A stretch of DNA of 38,028 nucleotides, from positions 1-38,028 of the forward strand of contig CADAYE010000023.1 of assembly GCA_902792085.1 (NCBI GenBank), read 5' to 3'. Made by a program: the position numbers and the translations under genes. Below the pieces are notes generated by a model. The model saw nothing but the letters and a program-made list of their open reading frames with translations, was not told the DNA's origin and ran no database searches. Positions 9,304-16,459 of the stretch are shown one piece after another (the first letter of the stretch is position 1; every line of letters starts with the position of its first letter). The stretch comes from an uncultured bacterium. Lineage in GTDB: Bacteria; Cyanobacteriota; Vampirovibrionia; Gastranaerophilales; Gastranaerophilaceae.

Positions 9304-10971
9304 ATGGCAAATTTTTTGGATAGTATATTGGGAGGGACAACTGAGGTTTATATTGCCGTTTCGGCTACTAATCGTATTGAACTTGGGGTTGTTGACTCGC
9401 ATACAAAACAGATGACATCATATGCCTATGCTTCCATCGAGTATAATGAATCAATAAGAGAAATTGCAGACTATGATATTTTTAGTGCAAAAATTGAAAA
9501 ACTTTTTGAGGAATGTAATCTTACTCCATCAAAATGCAATGTCCATTTGAGCTTACCTACAATATGGTTTGGTTATAAGGATAATATTCCGCTTACAAGT
9601 GATGATGAAAATATTAAAAATATTGTATTCAGTGAACTTGACCAAACTTATATCTTTAAAAGAACTGATCCTGTTCCTTACTGGTTTGATGCCCCTATAT
9701 CCTTGAATAGTGATACAAAAAGTATTTTCTATACTGCAATTCAGTCTGAAGTTATGGAAAACTTTAGAAATATGTTCAAAGAGATGGGCTCAAATTTAAT
9801 TGAAATAACCTGTTCTTTATTTTCGGATTTAAAAGGTCTAATTAGTTGCGGCTTTGTTGAACAGGAGATTAATTCCGATGTTTCAAATTGGAGTTTGATG
9901 ATTGTTAATAATAGCGGATTCCAACTTTTTGGTTTCCAAGGTAAGGCCCTTCAGGATTTTTATGAAGAACCTTTACCTATTAAATCCTTTGAAGGTGATG
10001 AAATATATTCTGCTATTGATAATGCTGCGCAAATTGCGTTGATGAGTTCTTCCGCACAGTCTTTGGTAATTATTTCCGAAACGGATTTGGTTTCGGCAAG
10101 AGATTTATCAAAGCGTTTGCAGTTCTCAAATAAGATTGTTGTAATTGAGGATAATAAATATCGTAAAAAACCTTTAGTCTCAAATATTGTGCAAGCGCTT
10201 ATTCCCGAACAACAGGTAGAGGTTTCTCTTCATTTACTTGGTATGTTTTCTGACCCGTCAATTTACCCTGTTAATTTAAACTTTTTGACTTGTATTGATG
10301 GTTATGCAAGAAACGATATTATAGAAATTCCGATAAGCGCAGATAAAACGATTGTTTTGACAAAACAAAAGGCAATGTTTTATAGTTTAATATTGCTTGT
10401 TGCTCTTGTTATTCCGTTAACATTGGGTTGGATTTCTACTTCATTTATAAGTCAAAAATATCAAAGCCAGATTGAAGAACTCGATACTGAGATTGCGAAT
10501 ATTACGGCTCAATTAAAGAATTATCAAAATAAAGGCGGTCCTGGATTTGACCCATACAGAGAAATTCAAAAAGTTTTAAAAAATAATAGAACAAAAATTA
10601 TGGCTTATGCCGCAATTGGGGATTCTGTTCCGAAGAATTTGTATTTAAGTTATTTTATGACCGGTGATGAAGGCTATGTTGATGTTCAGGGTTATGCAAA
10701 TACTGTCGAAGATGTCTATGTGTTCTATCAAAACTTGAAAGATTCTCTTGTTGAATCAAAATTACGATTGAGTAAATTGGATTTGAAATCATCTTCGTTA
10801 GATGAAGTTATACAAAATTCGTCTAATTTAAGTAGTGCCCCTTATGCATTTGAAATAACAAATATGGACGAAGGCCAGTTATCTTCATTTATGAATGCAT
10901 TACGCAATATGGGGCAGGATAATAATCAGGACCCTAACAATCCTGATAATAAAGGACAGCCGACAAATTAG
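9304..10971 (+). CDS. PilM-PilN fusion-like type IV pilus assembly protein
   Basis: A 555-residue protein read as two parts. Residues 1 to about 340 resemble the actin-like PilM fold (EVYIAVSATNRIELGVVD, then HLSLPTIWF and an NFRNMFKEMGSNLIEIT stretch), but the usual phosphate-binding D-x-G-S motif near the start is not conserved. A single membrane helix spans about 358-382 (MFYSLILLVALVIPLTLGW). A coiled coil (about 388-412) and an alpha/beta C-terminal domain (LYLSYFMTGDEGYVDVQGYA) follow, as in PilN. The tail is Asn/Asp/Pro-rich. In most bacteria these are separate genes. A PilO-like gene follows after 27 nt, giving an inner-membrane alignment complex. Family assignment is by architecture, so moderate. 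Confidence 0.7.
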   Translation: MANFLDSILGGTTEVYIAVSATNRIELGVVDSHTKQMTSYAYASIEYNESIREIADYDIFSAKIEKLFEECNLTPSKCNVHLSLPTIWFGYKDNIPLTSDDENIKNIVFSELDQTYIFKRTDPVPYWFDAPISLNSDTKSIFYTAIQSEVMENFRNMFKEMGSNLIEITCSLFSDLKGLISCGFVEQEINSDVSNWSLMIVNNSGFQLFGFQGKALQDFYEEPLPIKSFEGDEIYSAIDNAAQIALMSSSAQSLVIISETDLVSARDLSKRLQFSNKIVVIEDNKYRKKPLVSNIVQALIPEQQVEVSLHLLGMFSDPSIYPVNLNFLTCIDGYARNDIIEIPISADKTIVLTKQKAMFYSLILLVALVIPLTLGWISTSFISQKYQSQIEELDTEIANITAQLKNYQNKGGPGFDPYREIQKVLKNNRTKIMAYAAIGDSVPKNLYLSYFMTGDEGYVDVQGYANTVEDVYVFYQNLKDSLVESKLRLSKLDLKSSSLDEVIQNSSNLSSAPYAFEITNMDEGQLSSFMNALRNMGQDNNQDPNNPDNKGQPTN

Positions 10972-10998
10972 AAATAAGGTAGAGGATTTAATATTTAT

Positions 10999-11595
10999 AT
11001 GGATAATGAAAAGTTAAAACAATTTATTGTACCGATTTTGATAGTTGTCGTTGCTTTTATTGCGGCAGTATATCTTGGGATGAAACTTGCGGCAAATGTT
11101 CAGGATATAATAGGATACAAAAATGATATTGCTGCAAAAGAGCAATTGTTGGTAGAAAAAAAAGCACAATTAGAAAAATATATTGCTCAAGAAGCTGCTG
11201 AAGCAAAGAAAATTGCAGAAGAAGCCTCAAAAAGTAAGCCGTTTTACAAGCCTGCGGCGTCAGGTATGAATACTGAGGCAATTATTCAGGGGGAATTTGC
11301 TGAAATTTTGCAACTTATAAGAGCGAATAAAATTAAGGTTCGTACAATTAAATATGAGTATGACCCGCAAGATGATGCTTTTGTAAAAGGTGCAGGCGGT
11401 AAATATAAAGTTGCTCGTCTGAATATGGAAATGATTGCTACTTATTCAAGTTATAACAATTTTCTCAAAGAATTGTATAAGCATGACCATTTTCTTGATA
11501 TTCAGTCTGTTGAGATTGTTCCTTATAAGAAAAATAAGCAAATATTGCTGATTAATTTTAAATTGAAATTGTATGCTCAGGATTTAGTAAATTAG
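10999..11595 (+). CDS. PilO-like pilus alignment protein
   Basis: A 198-residue bitopic protein: a short N-terminus, one membrane helix (about 9-29, FIVPILIVVVAFIAAVYLGM), a long Lys/Glu/Ala coiled coil (about 38-78) and a C-terminal alpha/beta domain with NMEMIATYSSYNNFLKELY and VEIVPYKKNKQILLINFKLK. That layout matches PilO, which pairs with PilN in the periplasm and links the pilus motor to the secretin. It follows the PilM-PilN fusion at 27 nt. No secretin or PilP gene follows; the next gene converges and overlaps its stop by 4 nt. Confidence 0.72.
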   Translation: MDNEKLKQFIVPILIVVVAFIAAVYLGMKLAANVQDIIGYKNDIAAKEQLLVEKKAQLEKYIAQEAAEAKKIAEEASKSKPFYKPAASGMNTEAIIQGEFAEILQLIRANKIKVRTIKYEYDPQDDAFVKGAGGKYKVARLNMEMIATYSSYNNFLKELYKHDHFLDIQSVEIVPYKKNKQILLINFKLKLYAQDLVN

Positions 11596-12449
11596 TTCAT
11601 ATTTTCAAAATTGACTGAAAACATTTCCAAAGTATTATTTATACAGGTTGAACAATAGTTTGTTTCAATCGGAATTTTGTGTGCGAAATCTTTAAAATTG
11701 CTGCCGCAACGCCCTCTGTAATCTCCGGACAAAAACGGGCAGGCATAAATCCCTTTTGAAGTGAGTATTCTTCCGTATTCACAGTCAAGTCTGTTCCACT
11801 CTTTTGTCGTGATGGTTTCATCATTAATGACTGAATTTTTGTCAAAATAATTGTTGATCAGTATTTGTGATGGTTTAATATTGTATTCCCAGAATAATTT
11901 GCAAATTTCTTTTTTTAGTACTTCATTCTTTTCTTTGTAAAAATTTGTGACGATTATAAATGGTGTAAAATCATATTTAATCAGGTGTTTTATTGCGAAA
12001 ATAGCCTGTCTGTATGCTCCTCTGTATCTTACTTCATCATTTTTTATTTCGTCATAATGGTCAAGACTTATCCGAAAAAAAATTTCGTTTTTTGATTCGT
12101 TTTCTACTTTTTTTAAAAATCGTGCTTTTTTTTCGTTTATAAATGAACCGTTTGTGCATATGCACACATCTGCTTTTTTTAGGCATAATCTTAATATAGC
12201 GTTAAAATCAGGATGAGTCATAGGCTCTGCACCTGTCAAATAAATATATTTTATATCCGTGTCTTTTAGTTCTGAAAGAGCATTTTCTATTATTTCTTTT
12301 TCTATAAAATCCTGAACTTTTTTAAATTCGGGGAAATCTATATAACAATGCTTGCACTTTTGGTTGCAGTATTTTTCGCTCATTTCTATAAATAAATTGT
12401 CAAAACTTTTTAATGTGGCAATTTTTGATTTACGAATGGTTATATTCAT
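11592..12449 (-). CDS. Radical SAM protein with C-terminal cysteines
   Basis: The 285-residue protein has the CNQKCKHC cluster motif (C-x3-C-x2-C, about residues 33-40), the SAM-binding LTGAEPMTHPDF (GGEP-like), and an ICTNGSFI strand. The C-terminus adds cysteines in CPFLSGDYRGRCG and CSTCINN, which could bind auxiliary Fe-S clusters in the manner of SPASM/twitch enzymes. Such proteins often mature peptides or act on small molecules, but no precursor peptide is recognised next to it and the substrate is unknown. A receiver-domain gene lies upstream on the same strand, about 70 nt away. It overlaps the PilO-like stop by 4 nt, tail to tail. Confidence 0.85.
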   Translation of the reverse strand: MNITIRKSKIATLKSFDNLFIEMSEKYCNQKCKHCYIDFPEFKKVQDFIEKEIIENALSELKDTDIKYIYLTGAEPMTHPDFNAILRLCLKKADVCICTNGSFINEKKARFLKKVENESKNEIFFRISLDHYDEIKNDEVRYRGAYRQAIFAIKHLIKYDFTPFIIVTNFYKEKNEVLKKEICKLFWEYNIKPSQILINNYFDKNSVINDETITTKEWNRLDCEYGRILTSKGIYACPFLSGDYRGRCGSNFKDFAHKIPIETNYCSTCINNTLEMFSVNFENMN

Positions 12450-12519
12450 ATTTGAACTCCTTTACAAGATTTATATTAAACCTGTAAAGTCAAAAATAAA
12501 TTACCCGACAGGGTAAATA

Positions 12520-12900
12520 TCAGATAAATTTCTTATATATTTGAGATTCAGAGTTTCTTGCAGTATATTTCGACAGATAATTAACTTTATAGCGTTTTGC
12601 AATTTGTTCAATTGATGGAGATGCTGAAATTATTGTAATTTTGGTATTTTCATATTCTTTAAACATTTTTATTTGTTCAATCAGCCATTCTCCGGCAAGT
12701 TTTGGCAGATAATTGCTTTCCATTTGTAAATCCGTAAAAATGGCATCATATGGTTCGTCAAGTGATATTTCTATTTTATTTAATGCTTCATTTGCGCTTA
12801 TCGCAGTATCAATTTCTAAATTTTCTATGTTAAGATATTTAAGATTGTTTTTGTGAAACCTTATCCAGCTTGGAACATCATCTACAATTAAAATTTTCAT
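12520..12900 (-). CDS. Single-domain response regulator (receiver domain)
   Basis: All 126 residues form one CheY-like receiver. ILIVDD (3-8) gives the acidic pair, AIFTDLQM holds the phospho-acceptor Asp (about 57), IISASP gives the switch Ser, and YLSK gives the conserved Lys. No output domain and no adjacent histidine kinase are present, so it probably works by protein contact, perhaps as a phosphorelay intermediate. A link to the radical SAM gene downstream is only positional. Confidence 0.85.
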   Translation of the reverse strand: MKILIVDDVPSWIRFHKNNLKYLNIENLEIDTAISANEALNKIEISLDEPYDAIFTDLQMESNYLPKLAGEWLIEQIKMFKEYENTKITIISASPSIEQIAKRYKVNYLSKYTARNSESQIYKKFI

Positions 12901-12964
12901 AAATACATTTTAGCAGTATTAATAGTTAAAGTCTATATTCTTATTTGATATCTTTTACAAAAAA

Positions 12965-12995
12965 CAAAAGCCGTAACTTATAATCACGGCTTTTG
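12965..12995 (-). terminator. Rho-independent terminator after the TpsB gene
   Basis: CAAAAGCCGT (12965-12974) and ACGGCTTTTG (12986-12995) form a perfect 10-bp stem. Read on the minus strand it ends CGGCTTTTGTTTTTTG, as expected for the end of the TpsB transcript. Confidence 0.85.
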
Positions 12996-13025
12996 CTTTA
13001 TCATTTTATATTACATTATTTCTTC

Positions 13026-14993
13026 TTATAATGCTGTCGCGCTTCCGTCTAACATGTAGTCATAGTGTCTAACATCATCATAGTTATTAGGTAATTCCAT
13101 AGGTGGTAATTCCGGTTCCGGTTCGGCAACAGGTTCCGGTACAGGTGTAGGTACTACAACAGGAGCCTTTTGTCTTTTAGCAAGTAATCTGTCTAAATCA
13201 GGTTCTACTGTCAATTCAAAATGGAATCTTCCCATTTTTCTGTCAGTTTCGTACTTGTTATTAACTAAAGGGAACCCCCAATATAATCTTGCACTCAAGT
13301 CGCCAGGTAACTGAACTCTTAACCCCATACCAATTGATGCAACAAAGTAACTTTCGAGATAATCTTCTCTGTGAACAGGGAAAACACCTGCCGTATCCGC
13401 AAATACAGCACCTTTAATGTAGTTGCCTATAAAGTTACGAGTTTTGCCGTCTTTTGTGGTTATTGTTCTTGGTAATAACGGGAACATCAATTCACCGCTG
13501 ACCATGTATCCGTTTTTACCCATCATTATACCTTCAGAGTAACCTCTTACTGTTGCCAAACCACCTGTCTGGAACAAATCCATATAAGGTATATGTTTGT
13601 TGTTAGGTATAATTTGATAATTTGCTCTCAATTGCCCGATAAAGCCGTGAGAGAAATCGTGTAATCTTAATAAACTTCCGGAATATTTGAAGTAAGAGGA
13701 TTCACTGTCAAATATAGGAAATGCCATACTTGCCATTTGGTTCAAATACCAAATACCGTATTTTGTATCTTTTCTCAAATTGAATCCTGCATCAAGGCTC
13801 GTAATTTGAGTTAATTTATTAAAACCGTACGGTCCCAAAATATCATCATATTTTGACCATGTTCTTGAACGCTTATAGTTCATTGCTGCGTAAGTTTTAA
13901 ATTCAAAGCCTCTTTTTCTTACAATTGGTTGGTCATAGTACAAACTGTAAACATAAGAGTTACTTCTCAAGCCTAATCTGTTGAGTACTTCCCCTCCGTT
14001 TACAACTCTTGAAAATGTTGAGGAGAAAGAAAACCCTATACGACCATCTTTTTTGTTTACAGGAATACTGTAATCAAAGAACGGACTTGTCGCACCTCTT
14101 GAAAAGTACGAACCGATTGATAATTGGTCTCTTTGGTGGAACAAAGAATCCACAACGATAGCAGGACCGCCTCTTAAAGAGCCAGTGGATTTACGACCTG
14201 CGTTATCCATCATACCGATAATATGTAATGGGAATGTTTCCTGTGCTGTCAATTCAATATCGGTTGTTCCGGGGGTTTCACCTGCTTTAAGGTTTGCACT
14301 AAGATTTACACCATCGTGATATCTGTTAAAATCTAAAACATCTTTTTCCAAATCAACAATGTCAAATAACTGTCCGGATTTTTCAGGCATCCGCTTCAAG
14401 ATGTAATTACTTGTTGTATATCTGTTATTTGTAACGGTTACTTTCCCAATTTTACTCTCAATAAGTTCAATTTTGATGTTTCCGTTTGAAACTGTTTGTT
14501 CCGGTAAATATGCTCTCGCGGTAACATAGCCTTTTTCGGCATATAATTTGTTAAGTCCGTTGATCGCTTCCTGAATGTCACTCATAAATACATTTTTTCC
14601 AACATATTGACCGATAACACCATTAATTTCATCTCTTGATAAAATTTCAGATGGAGAAACTTCAATAGAATTGATGTAAACACCTTTTGTTCCGATTTCA
14701 TCAATTGTAGCTTTCATATAGTCGTTATTTGGGGTTGCTGAGTTTGTTACAGTACTTCCACCCGTTCCGTAGCGTCTTTGATTATACTTATTATAATCAA
14801 CTGCTTCTTCACGACTGCTTTTGTCAAAATTTATCATATCCCTGTCGTGCTGCGTTGATGCACCCTGCTCAAATTTAGCCTGGTTGTAAACATCCAGCCC
14901 TTCCGCATTTGCAGGTAAGGACGACAAAATGCAACAAACTGATGCTACCATTGCTACACCGAAGAATGTTTTTAATTTTCCTAATCTTTTCAT
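13026..14993 (-). CDS. ShlB/FhaC/HecB-family two-partner secretion outer-membrane transporter (TpsB)
   Basis: A 655-residue Omp85-superfamily protein. A signal peptide (1-30, ending PANA), a linker, two POTRA domains (about 100-250; YINSIEVSPSEILSRDEING, AEKGYVTARAYLPEQ) and a 16-strand barrel follow in order. The conserved VRGYSEG lid-lock motif lies near 478 (TVRGYSEGIMMGKNGYMVSG). TpsB exports a large TpsA adhesin or enzyme across the outer membrane, but no TpsA is in this window. The barrel should end near FHFELTVEP (about 590); about 55 further residues, rich in Pro/Glu/Val (PVVVPTPVPEPVAEPEPELP), follow. FhaC-type proteins normally stop at the last strand. The Shine-Dalgarno is AGGTGA. 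Confidence 0.87.
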   Translation of the reverse strand: MKRLGKLKTFFGVAMVASVCCILSSLPANAEGLDVYNQAKFEQGASTQHDRDMINFDKSSREEAVDYNKYNQRRYGTGGSTVTNSATPNNDYMKATIDEIGTKGVYINSIEVSPSEILSRDEINGVIGQYVGKNVFMSDIQEAINGLNKLYAEKGYVTARAYLPEQTVSNGNIKIELIESKIGKVTVTNNRYTTSNYILKRMPEKSGQLFDIVDLEKDVLDFNRYHDGVNLSANLKAGETPGTTDIELTAQETFPLHIIGMMDNAGRKSTGSLRGGPAIVVDSLFHQRDQLSIGSYFSRGATSPFFDYSIPVNKKDGRIGFSFSSTFSRVVNGGEVLNRLGLRSNSYVYSLYYDQPIVRKRGFEFKTYAAMNYKRSRTWSKYDDILGPYGFNKLTQITSLDAGFNLRKDTKYGIWYLNQMASMAFPIFDSESSYFKYSGSLLRLHDFSHGFIGQLRANYQIIPNNKHIPYMDLFQTGGLATVRGYSEGIMMGKNGYMVSGELMFPLLPRTITTKDGKTRNFIGNYIKGAVFADTAGVFPVHREDYLESYFVASIGMGLRVQLPGDLSARLYWGFPLVNNKYETDRKMGRFHFELTVEPDLDRLLAKRQKAPVVVPTPVPEPVAEPEPELPPMELPNNYDDVRHYDYMLDGSATAL

Positions 14994-15033
14994 TATCTTA
15001 TCACCTTCATTTATATTATTAAGTTATATGTAT

Positions 15034-15330
15034 TTAAAATTGTTGCCTGTTATTGTAGGTGTTACCTTGCTGATTACTTGAAGCCCCATCGTCACCGTTA
15101 TCTTTAATACGGCTGTTTCTGTCATATCTCATGATTGCAGCATCATGGATTTCCGGTCTGCCTGTTGATTTAACAACAGGAATTCTGCCGTGTGTGTATC
15201 CAAACCCTGCCGGAATTAATCCTGCATTTGATACCATATCGGCTGATGCCGGCATCAATGTCAAAAGGGTGCAAGCGAGTACAGGTGCAACTAAACCGAG
15301 TAACTTTTTCAAAATGTTAACTTTTTCCAT
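15034..15330 (-). CDS. Small secreted protein of unknown function, upstream of TpsB
   Basis: Ninety-eight residues from the ATG at 15330; a GTG four codons earlier is also possible. The chosen start has an AAGTGA at the position where the next gene has AGGTGA. A Sec signal peptide (MEKVNILKK, hydrophobic core GLVAPVLACTLLTLMP, cut after ASA) precedes a polar, low-complexity mature part with Asn/Gln/Asp-rich end (SSNQQGNTYNNRQQF). It lies 40 nt before the TpsB gene, and both signal regions look alike, so they are probably co-transcribed. It is much too small to be the TpsA substrate; no family is recognised. Confidence 0.7.
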   Translation of the reverse strand: MEKVNILKKLLGLVAPVLACTLLTLMPASADMVSNAGLIPAGFGYTHGRIPVVKSTGRPEIHDAAIMRYDRNSRIKDNGDDGASSNQQGNTYNNRQQF

Positions 15331-15591
15331 TATCCTATTCACTTTCTACTATTAAATTATATATCCAGTTGTATATCTTTAAGTATATTTTCTTACAAAT
15401 AAAATAAATAAGAAGTTTATATTACAACATTTTTACAAAAACCTGTAAAAATATTATTTGCCACTAATGAAATTATATTAAATTTATCTATTCATGTAAA
15501 GAATGTTACAAAAATTTCAACCAAAAGGATGAGGAGTGGATAAAAATATACATTTGTGGTAGTATATGTTTGACAATAAGGAGAGTTTATC

Positions 15592-16047
15592 ATGAAAAAA
15601 TCATTAAGAACATTGGCAGTTACTGCTTTATTATTGGGTGGATTAACATTTGGGTCTGCTGTCAAAGCGGCTGATTTTTCGGTTGCAATAGTTGATGTGC
15701 CGGTTGTTGTAAATGCTTCAGCACAAGTTCAGGCTTTGAAAAAAGAACAGCAGGCAAAGGCACAGGAAATTGTAAAATTTATCGAAAAAGCAAGAAAAGA
15801 TGTTGCTTCAATTTCTGATGCTAAGAAAAAACAGGCTGCAGAAGAAAAGTACAACAAAGAATTGCAGGCTAAGAAAGAAAAAATGGATACTGATTACGCT
15901 GCAAAATTGAAAGCAATTGATGAATCTATTTCTTCTCAAATTGCTGCAAAAGCAAAAGCAGATGGTTATGATGTTGTATTGAGCAAGGGTATTGTTCTTT
16001 ATGGCGGAAAAGATATAACTGCTGAAGTTGCTAAAATTATTAAATAA
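15592..16047 (+). CDS. OmpH/Skp-like periplasmic chaperone
   Basis: A 151-residue secreted protein: signal peptide 1-26 (cut near VKAA), then FSVAIVDVPVVVNASAQVQA, the short strand typical of OmpH, followed by a long Lys/Glu/Ala helical stretch (about 45-125) and a C-terminal strand DVVLSKGIVLYGGKDIT. That is the Skp/OmpH fold: tentacles that hold unfolded outer-membrane proteins as a trimer. A strong AAGGAGAG Shine-Dalgarno and a terminator 26 nt downstream show a single-gene unit. It suits a cell that also makes outer-membrane barrels such as the TpsB nearby. Confidence 0.87.
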   Translation: MKKSLRTLAVTALLLGGLTFGSAVKAADFSVAIVDVPVVVNASAQVQALKKEQQAKAQEIVKFIEKARKDVASISDAKKKQAAEEKYNKELQAKKEKMDTDYAAKLKAIDESISSQIAAKAKADGYDVVLSKGIVLYGGKDITAEVAKIIK

Positions 16048-16072
16048 TTCTACTTAATAATTTAACATTTTT

Positions 16073-16102
16073 AAAAGACCTTTCCTTTGCGGGAGGTCTT
16101 TT
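16073..16102 (+). terminator. Terminator of the OmpH-like gene
   Basis: AAAAGACC and GGTCTTTT pair, with additional TTTCC/GGGA pairing, and the stem ends in T residues just after the stop codon. Confidence 0.85.
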
Positions 16103-16231
16103 ATTACGGATTGTAAAGATATGTTAAAAGTATGTATGATTCTAATCTCCCAAATTATATTCATGCAAATTATTCTGTCGGGGAAAAATCCAAATAAAAT
16201 TTGCTATATGAAAAAAATGTATATAATATAC

Positions 16232-16269
16232 AAAAGCGTGAATTTTATGTATATAAAATTCACGCTTTT
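16232..16269. terminator. Perfect 17-bp hairpin, probable bidirectional terminator
   Basis: AAAAGCGTGAATTTTAT (16232-16248) pairs perfectly with 16253-16269 around a 4-nt GTAT loop, with A at one end and T at the other. It stands between the OmpH-like gene and the minus-strand hydrogenase operon and could stop read-through in both directions. A short open frame over it is not supported. Confidence 0.65.
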
Positions 16270-16278
16270 TAGTATTAA

Positions 16279-16450
16279 TAATATTTGGCAACTATATATT
16301 ATTTACCACAAAATTTTGGCAAAACGGATATCCCTAACGGGGAATCACCCACCCAAATTTCTAAATTTCACATTCTGTTCAATTTGAAATTGGGTGGGTG
16401 CTGATTTTAACTTATTTTTGTGGTAACTCCTATATAGTTACCTAATATTT
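16279..16450. mobile_element. MITE-like element with 8-bp target duplication
   Basis: The element itself is 16287-16442 (156 bp). Its ends are imperfect inverted repeats: GGCAACTATATA...TTACCACAAAA on the left and the complement of GGTAACTATATA...TTACCACAAAA on the right. Identical TAATATTT sequences flank it at 16279-16286 and 16443-16450. Inside, CACCCACCCAAATTTC pairs with GAAATTGGGTGGGTG. No reading frame for a transposase fits, so it would be moved in trans. It lies immediately after the hydA stop codon (16460, minus strand). Confidence 0.75.
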
Positions 16451-16459
16451 AATGTTTAA

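Noticed and set aside
15034-15330. TpsA substrate for the TpsB transporter
   Set aside because: TpsA proteins are large beta-helical exoproteins with an N-terminal TPS domain; this product is under 100 residues and low-complexity.
16121-16387. An 88-codon open frame on the plus strand
   Set aside because: It runs through the 17-bp hairpin and into the MITE-like element, has no Shine-Dalgarno and an incoherent composition.
16287-16442. 6S RNA or another structured RNA
   Set aside because: The flanking 8-bp duplication and symmetric inverted ends fit a transposed element better; not fully excluded.
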